NCBI GenBank assembly: GCA_903842575.1
Contig: CAIMMM010000160.1
Location: forward strand, 1 to 53,367
Reading direction: 5' to 3'
Source: an uncultured Bacteroidota bacterium
Lineage (GTDB): Bacteria; Bacteroidota; Bacteroidia; Flavobacteriales; Flavobacteriaceae
DNA: 53,367 nucleotides
Positions 25,404 through 36,200 of the stretch are shown piece by piece (within the stretch, counting starts at the first letter, position 1; each line of letters opens with the position of its first letter). The notes beneath the pieces were generated by a model. That model made no database searches, was not told where the DNA came from, and saw only the letters and a list, made by a program, of their open reading frames with translations. The translations under genes were made by a program, and so were the position numbers.

Positions 25404-26641
25404 GGTTTATTTTTTTCTTCAATCCATTTACTCATGTACTTAGTGCTTTTTAAAGTTTCATGATGCAATAGTTCCCCCATAAAATTAGCCATCCGATGAT
25501 TTTCTAAATCGTTTTGAATGGTTTTAATTTTTTTGATAAAAAGTTTGCCAAAAACAGTTTTATTGTATCTTGAATTAATAATTTCTACCCCATTTTTTTG
25601 TGCTGTTTTCCATTTTTCTTCATTAGTATAAAGTAAAACGGCAGCGTTGACAAAATCTAATGGATTATCTGCTATTGCGCCATTCCATTCTAAATTACCT
25701 TTCATAGCTTCGGCACCAATTGAGGTGGTAATGCTTGGCGTTCCACATTCCATAGCATCGGTTAATTTTCCTTTTATACCAGCACCAAATCGTAATGGAG
25801 CAAGTAGTACTTTTGCTTTTTTTATCTCGTCTTTAGCATTTTTAGCGCGTCCTTTTATGAGAAAACCCTCAGCAACATTGTGTAATTGAGTTGCTTTTGC
25901 TGTAACATAGGAGCCGTAAACATGCATTTCCGCTTTTGGAAGTTGTTTTTTTATCAACGGCCAAATGGTTTCTTTGAGATGCAATACAGCATTCCAATTG
26001 GGTTCATGTCTAAAGTTTCCAATGCTTATAAAATGATTTCTATTTTCAAATGTTGGGAATTCATTAAAATCTTTGCTCGAAATTTTATTTAATAGGAAAG
26101 GTAAATAATGGAGAATTTTTTGATTTATTTTGAAGCTATTGGTCAGCAAAGCTAATTCGGTTTCCGAAATAATTAAAGAAATGTCACACCGATAAATACT
26201 AGCAATTTCCCTTTTGGCAATTTCCGATTTTAGATAAGTGTTTTCAGTTGCATTTTTTCCTTTCTTATAATTTTCAAAACGAATGTTTCTAAGAAAGTGT
26301 AAATCTTCAGTATCTAATATTCGTAAACAATTGGGGCGATTTTCTGCAACACGCCAACCAAATTGTTCTTCAGTCATATATCTATCGTAAACTACGATAG
26401 TTGGGTTTAAAGAAGTTATAAATTCATCAAAACTTATATTGTTTAATTCAATATTTTGTGTGGTTACATTTATAGTTTTTAAATCAAACATGAATTCGCT
26501 TTCTGCTGCAGCGCAAGCAAAAACAACATCCCAATTTTGCAATTGAAACTGCTCAATAATTTGCAACATGCGATTTCCAGCTGCTGTTGAATTTGGTTCG
26601 GGCCAAACGGTTCCAATAATCAAAACTTTGTTTGAAATCAT
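25400..26641 (-). CDS. Family 4-like glycosyltransferase
   Basis: The 413-residue protein has the GT-B two-domain shape. The N-terminal domain opens with VLIIGTVWPEPNSTAAGNRM. The C-terminal domain contains LLAPLRFGAGIKGKLTDAME and CGTPSITTSIGAEAM, matching the nucleotide-sugar-binding E-rich region of GT4/Glycos_transf_1 enzymes. The acceptor and sugar are unknown. A TATTTTTG box ends only 5 nt before the ATG, so the leader would be minimal, although no consensus -33 is present. It is not in a polysaccharide cluster. Confidence 0.85.
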   Translation of the reverse strand: MISNKVLIIGTVWPEPNSTAAGNRMLQIIEQFQLQNWDVVFACAAAESEFMFDLKTINVTTQNIELNNISFDEFITSLNPTIVVYDRYMTEEQFGWRVAENRPNCLRILDTEDLHFLRNIRFENYKKGKNATENTYLKSEIAKREIASIYRCDISLIISETELALLTNSFKINQKILHYLPFLLNKISSKDFNEFPTFENRNHFISIGNFRHEPNWNAVLHLKETIWPLIKKQLPKAEMHVYGSYVTAKATQLHNVAEGFLIKGRAKNAKDEIKKAKVLLAPLRFGAGIKGKLTDAMECGTPSITTSIGAEAMKGNLEWNGAIADNPLDFVNAAVLLYTNEEKWKTAQKNGVEIINSRYNKTVFGKLFIKKIKTIQNDLENHRMANFMGELLHHETLKSTKYMSKWIEEKNKP

Positions 26642-26686
26642 AGATTCAAAAATAATCGTGTTTTTTTCAAAAGTAGTAATTATGAT

Positions 26687-26720
26687 TTGTTAAATATCAA
26701 TTATCAATTGATTATATTTG
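26687..26720 (+). promoter_or_regulatory. Promoter of hpt
   Basis: TTG at 26687-26689, a 23-nt spacer and TATATTTG at 26713-26720 match the consensus at the long end of its spacing. The ATG is 24 nt downstream. Confidence 0.6.
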
Positions 26721-26744
26721 CACCTTATTTTTTATTTGAAAATT

Positions 26745-27275
26745 ATGATACAGCTCCACAACAAATCTTTTGAACCCTTTATTTCTGCAGAAGAAATTGA
26801 TTTCGCATTGGTAAATATGGCTAAACAAATGGATGATGATTTCTTTGATGAAATTCCTGTTTTTGTGGGTGTTCTAAATGGAGCATTTATGGTTATGGCC
26901 GATTTGATGAAGCATTACAGAGGAATGTGTGAAGTGAGTTTTGTAAAAATGTCATCCTATGAAGGAACAAAATCTACCAACGAAGTCAAACAATTAATTG
27001 GTTTAAACCAGAATCTAGAAGGAAGAACAGTTGTTGTTGTTGAAGATATTGTGGATACAGGAAATACAATTGAAGAACTTAAAGCAATTTTCAAAGAAAA
27101 AAAGGTAAAACATTTCAAAATTGCAACCTTGTTTTTAAAACAGGATGTTTATAAAAAAGATATCAAATTAGATTATGTTGGGATTAGAATTCCAGATAAA
27201 TTCATTGTTGGATACGGTTTGGACTATGATGGATTAGGAAGAAATTTATCGGATGTTTACCAACTTGCAGAATAA
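26745..27275 (+). CDS. hpt: Hypoxanthine phosphoribosyltransferase
   Basis: From the ATG at 26745 the enzyme has 176 residues. The PRPP-binding motif is VVVVEDIVDTGNT. FVGVLNGAFMVMADL and YVGIRIPDKFIVGYGLDYDG complete the purine phosphoribosyltransferase fold. It salvages hypoxanthine or guanine to IMP or GMP. A TTG nine codons upstream lies inside the TATATTTG promoter box and is rejected. It is first in a plus-strand run with adk, a CNNM/CorC gene and obgE. Confidence 0.94.
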   Translation: MIQLHNKSFEPFISAEEIDFALVNMAKQMDDDFFDEIPVFVGVLNGAFMVMADLMKHYRGMCEVSFVKMSSYEGTKSTNEVKQLIGLNQNLEGRTVVVVEDIVDTGNTIEELKAIFKEKKVKHFKIATLFLKQDVYKKDIKLDYVGIRIPDKFIVGYGLDYDGLGRNLSDVYQLAE

Positions 27276-27317
27276 AGAATTTTTAAAAAATAATAAACGA
27301 ATAAACTTTTTTCAAAA

Positions 27318-27890
27318 ATGATTAACATCGTTCTTTTCGGAAAACCTGGAGCAGGAAAAGGCACACAAGCCGAATTTTTAAAAGAAAAATACAATTTAAC
27401 ACATCTTTCAACAGGGGATATTTTTAGATACAACATTAAAAATGAAACCGAATTAGGGAAATTAGCCAAAGCTTTCATGGACAATGGCGATTTAGTTCCA
27501 GATGAAGTTACCATAAAAATGTTAGAAAGTGAAGTAGATAAGAATTCTTATTCAGCAGGATTTTTATTTGATGGTTTTCCTAGAACTTTAGCTCAAGCGG
27601 AAGCTTTGGATGTTTTTTTAAAATCAAAAAATCAAAAAATTACAGCAACAATTGCTCTTGAAGCGGATGATAAAATTTTGGTTAAACGATTATTAGAAAG
27701 AGGAAAAGCATCGGGAAGACCAGACGATCAAGATGAAGAAAAAATCAGAAATCGTTATCAAGAATACAATGAAAAAACAGCGCCGTTGATGTCATATTAT
27801 CAATCTCAGAATAAATTCCATGCCGTAAACGGCATTGGAACTATTCAAGAAATCACAGAAAGATTAAGTAAAGTGATTGATAATTTGTAA
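27318..27890 (+). CDS. adk: Adenylate kinase
   Basis: The 190-residue enzyme interconverts ATP, AMP and ADP. The P-loop GKPGAGKGT lies at residues 8-16, LSTGD and FDGFPRTLAQAEAL form the AMP-binding part, and LLERGKASGRPDD contains the conserved Arg region. The lid is the short type, without a zinc finger, as in many Gram-negative bacteria. It lies 42 bp after hpt, within a purine-linked unit. Confidence 0.96.
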   Translation: MINIVLFGKPGAGKGTQAEFLKEKYNLTHLSTGDIFRYNIKNETELGKLAKAFMDNGDLVPDEVTIKMLESEVDKNSYSAGFLFDGFPRTLAQAEALDVFLKSKNQKITATIALEADDKILVKRLLERGKASGRPDDQDEEKIRNRYQEYNEKTAPLMSYYQSQNKFHAVNGIGTIQEITERLSKVIDNL

Positions 27891-27926
27891 TTTAGCAGTA
27901 ATTAAGATTAACCAAAAAAACACATA

Positions 27927-29201
27927 TTGGAAATTATAATCATTTTCTTTTTAATTCTTCTTAACGGAGTTTTTTCAATGTCAGAAATCGCTTTGATTTC
28001 AGCACGAAAAAACAGACTTGAGACCGCAGCAAAAAAAGGAAATACCAACGCGAAAGTGGCATTAGATTTGGCCAATTCGCCAAACAAATTCTTATCTACA
28101 GTACAAATCGGAATTACTTTAATCGGAATTTTAACCGGGATTTATTCCGGAAAAAAAATCACCGATGACGTCAAGTTTTTTTATGATGGATTTATCGTTT
28201 TGCAACCATATTCTCTGAGTTTAGCAGTAGGGACAGTGGTGGTTGTTTTGACTTTTTTCTCTATGGTTTTTGGAGAATTATTGCCAAAACGAATAGGATT
28301 GAATTATCCTGAAGCCATAGCAAAAGGAGTTGCCCTTCCAATGAAAATGATTTCTATTATTACCATGCCATTCATTTGGTTATTAACAACATCCACGGAT
28401 TTTATTTTAGATGTTTTAAAAATTAAACCAACAGCCGATGGCAAAGTTACCGAAGAAGAAATTAAAGCTATTATCAAAGAAGGAACTGAAGGAGGAGAAG
28501 TTCAAGAAATTGAGCAAGATATAGTGGAGCGTGTTTTTCATATTGGTGACAGGAAAGTAAATTCATTAATGACACACCGACAATCCATTGTATACCTTAC
28601 ATTGGAAGACACCGTTGAAGAATTAAAAGCCAAAGTTTTAGAAGAATTTCACACAGTTTACCCTGTATGTCAAGAGAATTTAGATGAAGTTATAGGTGTT
28701 GTTATGCTTAAAGATTTATTTTTAAGTTTCGAAAAAGGCAATTTTAACTTGAAATCAATAACAAAAGACCCGTTTTATTTTATCGAACATACTTCGGCAT
28801 ATAAAGCGTTAGATAACTTCAAAAAGACAAAAAGCCATTATGCTTTGGTAACAGATGAATATGGTGTTTTTCAAGGAATTATTACTTTGAATGATATTCT
28901 AGAAGCGTTGGTTGGTGATGCTTCTGATTTTGATGAAGACGAATATCAATTAACTGCTAATGAAGATGGTACTTGGACTGTTGATGGTCATTATTCACTA
29001 CACGATTTCTTGACCTATTTTGATATGGATGATTTAACAAACGATTATGATGTTACTACGGTAAGTGGATTAATCATGACCGAATTGGGCAATATTCCAA
29101 CTCAAGGAGAAATACTCATCTGGAACAAACTTGAATTGGAAGTTGTTGAAATGGATGGAATTAAAATTGACAAAATACTTGTAAAAGCGATTAAGGAATA
29201 G
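27927..29201 (+). CDS. CNNM/CorC-type membrane protein with CBS pair
   Basis: The 424-residue protein has an N-terminal CNNM (DUF21) membrane domain with about four segments, a CBS pair (about 205-330), and a C-terminal CorC_HlyC domain. These proteins are linked to Mg2+/Co2+ transport, although many are annotated hemolysin. The start is TTG at 27927. Starting at the next Met (residue 18) would remove most of the first membrane segment, so TTG is judged real here. It lies 36 bp after adk and 75 bp before obgE. Confidence 0.88.
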   Translation: MEIIIIFFLILLNGVFSMSEIALISARKNRLETAAKKGNTNAKVALDLANSPNKFLSTVQIGITLIGILTGIYSGKKITDDVKFFYDGFIVLQPYSLSLAVGTVVVVLTFFSMVFGELLPKRIGLNYPEAIAKGVALPMKMISIITMPFIWLLTTSTDFILDVLKIKPTADGKVTEEEIKAIIKEGTEGGEVQEIEQDIVERVFHIGDRKVNSLMTHRQSIVYLTLEDTVEELKAKVLEEFHTVYPVCQENLDEVIGVVMLKDLFLSFEKGNFNLKSITKDPFYFIEHTSAYKALDNFKKTKSHYALVTDEYGVFQGIITLNDILEALVGDASDFDEDEYQLTANEDGTWTVDGHYSLHDFLTYFDMDDLTNDYDVTTVSGLIMTELGNIPTQGEILIWNKLELEVVEMDGIKIDKILVKAIKE

Positions 29202-29276
29202 TTTTCAGTCGCAGTCTCAGTTTTCAGAATTACACCGAATATTGTGACTGCTAAAGAATACTTAACACTATAAAAA

Positions 29277-30284
29277 ATGACTGAGGGAAATTTTGTTGAT
29301 TACGTTAAAATTTATGTCTCTTCTGGAAAAGGGGGAAAAGGTTCTACGCATTTACATCGAGAAAAATTTATTGAAAAAGGCGGTCCAGATGGCGGAGATG
29401 GTGGTCGAGGCGGACACGTTTATATTGTTGGGAACAAAGGTTTATGGACATTATTTCATTTAAAATTTGCCCGACACGTAAAAGCAGGACACGGTGGTGA
29501 TGGTGGAAGTTCAAGAAGTACGGGATCTGATGGAGAGGATAAATTTATTGAAGTGCCTTTGGGAACTGTAGTTCGCGATAAAGAAACAGATGAAATTCTT
29601 TTTGAAATTACTGAGCATGGTGAAAAGAAAATTGTTGCTCAAGGTGGAAAAGGAGGTTTGGGGAATTGGAATTTCAGAAGTTCTACCAATCAAACACCAA
29701 GGTATTCTCAACCTGGCTTGCCTTCGGAAGAAATAGATATGATTTTGGAGTTAAAAGTCTTGGCCGATGTTGGACTAGTTGGTTTCCCAAATGCTGGAAA
29801 ATCAACCTTGCTTTCTGTATTGACTTCTGCAAAACCAAAAATTGCAGATTATCCTTTTACAACTTTAAAACCCAATTTAGGAATAGTTGCTTACAGGGAT
29901 TTTCAATCCTTTGTGATTGCGGATATACCTGGGATTATTGAAGGCGCAGCTGAAGGCAAAGGATTGGGGCATTATTTTTTACGCCATATTGAAAGGAATT
30001 CTACACTATTATTTTTAGTTCCTGCCGATGCTGATGATATCAAAAAAGAATACGAAATATTGCTTGACGAATTACGAAGATACAATCCCGAAATGCTTGA
30101 CAAAGATCGATTGATTGTGGTTTCAAAATCGGATATGTTGGATGAGGAATTGAAAGCAGAATTAAAAATTCAACTGGATAAGGAATTTGGTGATACCGCT
30201 TATTTATTTATTTCTTCTGTTGCCCAACAAGGCTTGACCGAGTTAAAAGATAAATTGTGGCAAATGCTGAATGTAGAAGTATAA
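29277..30284 (+). CDS. obgE: GTPase Obg
   Basis: The 335-residue GTPase has the Gly-rich Obg fold ([31 protein letters not shown]) at residues 10-55. The G domain follows: G1 GFPNAGKST, switch region [10 protein letters not shown]3 DIPGIIEGA and G4 VSKSD. Obg couples GTP state to ribosome maturation and growth control. The protein lacks the extra C-terminal OCT domain of some Gram-positive Obg proteins. It is the last gene of the hpt-adk-CNNM run and is followed by a strong terminator. Confidence 0.95.
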   Translation: MTEGNFVDYVKIYVSSGKGGKGSTHLHREKFIEKGGPDGGDGGRGGHVYIVGNKGLWTLFHLKFARHVKAGHGGDGGSSRSTGSDGEDKFIEVPLGTVVRDKETDEILFEITEHGEKKIVAQGGKGGLGNWNFRSSTNQTPRYSQPGLPSEEIDMILELKVLADVGLVGFPNAGKSTLLSVLTSAKPKIADYPFTTLKPNLGIVAYRDFQSFVIADIPGIIEGAAEGKGLGHYFLRHIERNSTLLFLVPADADDIKKEYEILLDELRRYNPEMLDKDRLIVVSKSDMLDEELKAELKIQLDKEFGDTAYLFISSVAQQGLTELKDKLWQMLNVEV

Positions 30285-30300
30285 GCTATAAATTATAATA

Positions 30301-30340
30301 AAAAAAGCTGTCTAGATATATAAATTTAGACAGCTTTTTT
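30301..30340. terminator. Bidirectional terminator after obgE
   Basis: A hairpin has 14-nt arms beginning AAAAAAGCTGTCTA and ending TAGACAGCTTTTTT. T runs on both strands serve obgE (plus) and the surface-protein pseudogene (minus). Confidence 0.88.
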
Positions 30341-30358
30341 TTTGCTATTGAGAGCGTA

Positions 30359-32921
30359 TTAATAGATCAATTTTTTACTAACAACATCTCCGTTTTCCAA
30401 TGTAATTTTAGCTAAATAAGCGCCATTTGTAAAATAGAAATCGGTTTCAAATTGGTTTCTCGATTCATTTGGTTGGCATGTTTTTAACAGTTTACCAGTT
30501 ATATCATAAATTGTTATTTCCTTTATAGGATTATTTGATTGTATTTGCAATAAAAGCATGTGTTTGATTAGTATTTGGATTAATATTTCCAAGAGATTCA
30601 TTGGTGTAACGCAAAATAAATCGATTAGTAAATGTTCCTGTTATTGCTGAGAATGTATAAGGTGCATTGCGCAAATTATGAATAATTCCTAAAAGAGTAT
30701 CTTCTAAATAAATTTCTTGAGTAGTGTTTTCGAATAATCCATCAACGGCACTTATTGCAATAGTATAATTACCAGCACTTGGAATTGTAATCCCTAACGA
30801 AACCGTATCGTCAGGATCAAAAGGAGTAGGACGCCCTTGAATGATCATCGATTTATCAGTAATCATTGAAAATATAGCAGCAGCTGTTCCCGGTTTATGC
30901 ATTGCATCAAACAAATAATCTTCTCCTAAAGTTGCTCCGTCGATATAACCAATTAAAGTTGTAGTAGCAACATTAGCAAGATTAACGAGACTTACCCAAA
31001 TTCTGTTTCTTTCAATTTCATTATTCACCGTTGAATGTGCATTGTTTGATTTAAAAAAATCAGAGTTTGTATAGGTGTTGCTTCGCAAGCTATTATTAAA
31101 TGTTAGTGTATTTGTTGTTCCTGCACTGTCTTGCATCATCACGAAAAAACTTTGTCCTGCAGCAATTTTTCCTGAAAAATTTGGGGGTGTTGGACCCGTT
31201 CCATTGTAATTAATGTAGTCACTTGGGCTATAATTATAGCCGTAGTTTTGATAAAATGTGGTAGCGGCTTGTGCGCTAATTTCTGTTCCATGTGTCCACA
31301 GACGAACATTTCCAGTTATTTTAGAACTGTTGAGCGTTAGAAAAGATAAAGCATCAATTGCTGATGGATAAGGATTTCCAACCAAATTTCAGTTGTCTTC
31401 ATTGCTTGTAGTTGCCGTTCCTCGGGAAATACTTGGTTGTATAACACCATTGTTAGGGACTCCTACAAAGTTTGCTACATAAGCGGCTGCAGTTGAGGAA
31501 TAGGAATCTGGTCCTCGTACAATATATCCTCTGGCTATACTCATTACTTCATTTCCACTTACCCAGTTACCTTGCCCTCCATTTCCATTGGTAATAGTTG
31601 GATTCCATTTCCAAATATAATAGGGAGATGTTCCCGGAGAAATTGCTGAGGAACTAAAATTAGCCACAGGTGAAGACCAGTAAACATAGTCGGTTTTACG
31701 AACTGTCGTTAAGCGTTGCATTGTGATATTCCCGGTATTGACAGAAGTGTCATTTGTTTGTACCAAACTTGCGCCACTTTCAAGAGTTAGACTACCACTG
31801 GTAACATTCACTGCGCCAGCTAATGTCAAGGCATAAGGTGATTTAATAATAACATTTCCAGAAGTAACAGTTAAAGAGCAACCAGCTAAGTTAGAAGTTT
31901 CAGTGTAATTCCCATTTATCACAATACTTTGTGATGTAGTTGGAGCTGATCCAGCTGACCAGGCACTTCCATCCCAAGTGTTAGTCGTAAATGTTAGCAC
32001 ACCATAACTGCCATATTTTGAACAACTAGATGCGGTTACTTGGGTTCTGTATTTGTAGTTACTCATAGCAATGGTAATATTGCTTATAGTTAAATTCGCT
32101 GTAGTCACTCCAGAGTATTGCGAATTATTGGATAGGAAAACCCATCCTGAACCATCATTTGAGTTTACTTGCCATTGGTATGTTGGTGAACTCGCGTTTG
32201 TTGTTATAGTAAATGTTGCATTAGAACCAGCACAAGCAGTTACATTGGCGGTGCTGCTTATAAAAGGACAACTACCTCCAAAAATAACTGAATTTACTAA
32301 GGCTATCAAAATAGCGCTTTCTGAAATTACCTGAGTTCCTGGTATAACATTGTTGTCTATTGTTGTTGGTGTAATGGTAACTGTAGCGTTTGGATTTACT
32401 GCATAAATTTGATTATACCCATTACCACCTGTAGTGTCAAAAGAGCCAATAATATTTCCGCCTACAACTACATTTCCGTTGTTTTGTATGTTTGAAGTGG
32501 AAGGACTTAATAAATTTCCAGCAATAACAACGGTTCCTTTCCAAAAAATTGAGGAGCCATCATTCATATAGTTGCCGTAAACAACAAGTGTGGCTATAGC
32601 TCCAGAACCATTTTCATCTGACATGTCAAAACTTCCCCCTGTATTCACCATTAAATCATCGGTGACATCTAGTCGAATCCCATCATTCAATTTTAATGTT
32701 CCAGAAATACTTATACTATATGCATAGGAAGTTGCTGAAATTATAACAATTTTACCGGATAAAATGATAGTGTCATCTGTTGCAGTAGGAACTCCGCTAG
32801 GACTCCAATTTGCTGCAGTATTCCAACTTCCATTTGTTGGACCAACATAGGTTTTAGTTGTGGCCAAAAGCGTTGTTTGAACTAAAACCAACAGGATTGT
32901 GTAAAATAATTTATTTTTCAT
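30359..32921 (-). pseudogene. Broken type IX secreted surface-protein gene
   Basis: Three open segments on the minus strand form one ancestral gene. The first (32921-31389) has a signal peptide and starts at an ATG 20 nt after a TAATTTTG box. It ends at TGA 31389-31391, where both paralogues have Trp in NWNL(I/V)GNPYPS. The same frame continues with NLVGNPYPS to about 30531. It then loses 14 nt relative to both paralogues (junction near 30551), which shifts it off the Por-type sorting domain (frame at 30601-30359). A truncated first product would lack the sorting domain and should not be anchored on the surface. The cassette is closest to the 43.3-kb paralogue, but the last ~60 codons are closest to the 38.7-kb paralogue. 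Confidence 0.88.
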
Positions 32922-32940
32922 AATCTTATTATTTATATTG

Positions 32941-32948
32941 CAAAATTA
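32941..32948 (-). promoter_or_regulatory. Candidate -7 box of the pseudogene
   Basis: TAATTTTG on the minus strand fits TAnnTTTG, 19 nt upstream of the ATG. The promoter element therefore seems kept although the coding region is broken. No -33 is clear. Confidence 0.45.
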
Positions 32949-33157
32949 AAGTGATAAAATTATACACTATAATTTTTCAGTTAAATAACTTGAAAAATCG
33001 ATGAACTGCTCTTTTTGTTACATAGTATTAATCTGTATTATAAAATATAGTATTAATCTGTAATATTAAATTTCTAATATTAATTAAGTGCCACTCAGTA
33101 TTTAGTTGGTTATATAGGTATTTTAAAGATTTCCCCTTTTTGAATACAAGACTAAAT

Positions 33158-33193
33158 CTAAAAAAAAATCCCGCTCTTATGAGAGCGGGATTT
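33158..33193 (-). terminator. Terminator of the 1811-residue surface-protein gene
   Basis: The stem AAATCCCGCTCT / AGAGCGGGATTT with a 4-nt loop is followed on the minus strand by a T run. The 305-bp gap (32922-33226) otherwise holds only the pseudogene promoter element and AT-rich sequence with no other feature seen. Confidence 0.88.
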
Positions 33194-33226
33194 ATAATGG
33201 ATTAAAAAAGTTATAATTTTTATAAA

Positions 33227-36200
33227 TTAATGCAATAATTTTTTACTAACAACATCTCCGTTTTCCAATGTGATTTTAGCGATATAAGCACCATTTGCAA
33301 AAAAGAAATCTGTTTCAAATTGATTCTTTAATTCTTTTGGCTGGTACGTTTTTAAACGTTTCCCTGTAATATCATAAATTGTTATTTCCTGAATTGCGTC
33401 ATTTGATTGTATTTGCAAAAGGTTATTTATGATAAAAGCATAAGTTTGAATTCCATTTGGATTATTATTTCCAAGTGAAGGATTTGTATAACGCAATATA
33501 AAACGAGCATTATAGGTGCCTACAACTTCTGTAAATGCATAAGGTGCAGTACGCAAATCATGTATGATTCCTAGAACAGTGTCTTCCAAATAAATGCCTT
33601 GGTTTACATCTTCAAACAAGCCATCAACTAGACTTAAAGCAATGGTATGAGTTCCAGTTGTTTCAATTTTAATACCAAGAGGAACAGTATCTGTATAATC
33701 AAAAGGTGTTGGGCGTCCTTGGATAATTATTGTTTTGTTGTTTATTAAAGAGTAAATACTCATGGCATTTCCAACGGAAACAGCGGCATCGTATAAACGA
33801 TCATTACCATAGGTTGCTCCATCTGTATAGCCAATTAATGTAGTTGTTGCGGTTGTTGAAGCATTTAATAAACTTAACCAAATTCGGTGTTTATTTGGTT
33901 CGGTTTGTGTACTTGCACTTGAGCTAGCTCTATAGAATAGGTTATTGTCATAGGTATTGCTTCGCATGCTATTGTTGAAAGTCACGTTCTCTGTAGTAGC
34001 GGTTCCATCATTCATTAGAATAAAAAATCCTTGCCCAGCTCCAATATAACCTTCAAATCCAGGAGGGTTTGCGCCAAGACCATTGTAATTCACATAGTCA
34101 GTTGGACTATAGTTATAGCCATACGTTGCGTAAAACGAACTACTATAGGCTGCGCTAACTTCTAATCCATGTCTCCAAAGTCGGATATTCCCAATAATAT
34201 TTAGATTTGTACTCAGAAAATCTAACGCTTTAATAGAAGAAGGATATGGGTTACCCACGAGGTTCCAGTTATCATTTTCAGGGGTAATTGTAACACCATT
34301 ATTTCCAACAATACTTCCCATAGCTGCTGTACGATTACCTCTAGATATACTTGGTTGAATAATTCCGTTATAAGGAACACTTGTGAAAACAGCAGTATAA
34401 TCGGCTGCAGTAGCTGTATAGGAATTTGGACCTCTAACGATGTATCCTTTACCCGGAATCATGGTTTCATTGCCGCCAACCCAATTTCCTTCTCCGCCAT
34501 TACTGTTTGCTATAGTTGGGTTCCATTTAAAAATCAAACTTGTGGAAGTTCCAGGAGAAATAGCTGAAGAGCTAAAATTCGCAACGGGTGACGACCAATA
34601 CACATAATCGGTATTTCGGACATGTGTTATACGTTCCATCATTATATTTCCAGTATTGACAGCTGTATTATTTATTTGAATTAAACTAGCGCTGTTTTTA
34701 ATAGTGAAACTAGCTGTTGGTTCAACTTTTACAAAATCAGTTATTGTTAAAGTATTATTAGAATTGATTTGTAAAGTGGCTCCATCTAATATAGTAAGAC
34801 TTAAACCGTACGCATTAAATGATGGTCCAAATATAATTGGGTCATTTGCAACATTTGGAATTATTACACAATTTAATGAAGTTGGTATGCCTGATGGTGT
34901 CCAATTGTCAGCAACGTTCCAATCATTACTTACAGAACCATCCCAAATTTTTCCGTTAACTACAGTGACTATAGTTGAACTAATTTCTTTTATAGTTGTT
35001 CCGTTACATAAAGTATAGGTAATTTCGGCAGTGTAGGTAGTTGTTGCTGCTGGGCATACATGAAGGACGTCCGTTGTGCCAACAACTGGTCCGTTTGTGC
35101 CTGAGCCTTCAAACCATTTAAGAGAGGTTAAAGAAGTTCCCGATGGTGTGAACCTCCATGCTTCATTTGCGACCTCCCAGTTGGTGTCTAACGCATTTCT
35201 TCCAGGTGCAACAACAGCAGCTGTCCCATCGGCATTTTGCACACCAACAATTGCATTACCACCATTCCAAGGAAAAATATCAAAATTATCTACGTTTTTT
35301 TCTTTTATATACACTTCAATTACATTTGTGTTTTCATATAAAACCATCATACCAGTATATAATATTGTATTGTCTGAAAACATTGGAACATTACTCCATG
35401 AAGCAACTAAAGCTCTACATCCTGTATTTAGGGTGATTAATTCCCAGCCTACTTCACCGCCAACACCTGGATTGATATCGTGATAAACACCATATATGGT
35501 ATTAGCAAATAAAGCACCTGTTGTACTTGGTAAATTATTGCTAAACGAATATCCCGAAGATGTGCTTGCAAGACCAGAGTTGAAACTTAAGATTCCGTTT
35601 GAGCCAATTACACAAGAGGAATAAGAATTTCCATAATAGCAAAAGTTAAAAGGCAAATTAACAACAGGAGACCAAACATCATCTATATTTACACTTACAG
35701 GATTTTGTAGGCAATTAAATTGATAAGGTGGTGCATAAGGAATTGCTTCAACAGTATAATTAGTAGTTTGACCCAATTGCAAATAGGTTGCTTCCAAATC
35801 AACACAACCTGAACTAATGCAGTCAATAGCAGGAGGATTCGCTCCGCTTAATCCAATGCCTCCAGAGGTTACAAAAGGACAGCCCAAAGTTGTTGTTCCA
35901 GTTCCTGCTCCAGGGGAACAATTTGGTTGTGTAAAGCTAATAGGGCCAACCCATACACCTTGACCAAGAATACCGCCGCAATTGGATCTAACCCAAACAT
36001 AATATGTTGTTAAAGAGTTTAAACTTGTTAAATAAACAGTTGTTATTCCTGCTGCTGTGGAACCAGTTACGGATGAAGGATAAGTATTAGTTGTTGATAA
36101 AAAATATTCGTAACCGTTTGCAGGTATTGGGGAAGCTGCTGTCCAGCTAATTGTCGCTGCCGTTTGTGAAGTTATTGTAGCCGTAACTGTTGAAGGATTG

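Noticed and set aside
31389..31391. TGA read as Trp (recoding) in the surface-protein gene
   Set aside because: TGA serves as the normal stop elsewhere, for example at the end of the mlaE-like gene, and Trp is encoded by TGG throughout. The separate 14-nt frameshift also argues for a simple pseudogene.
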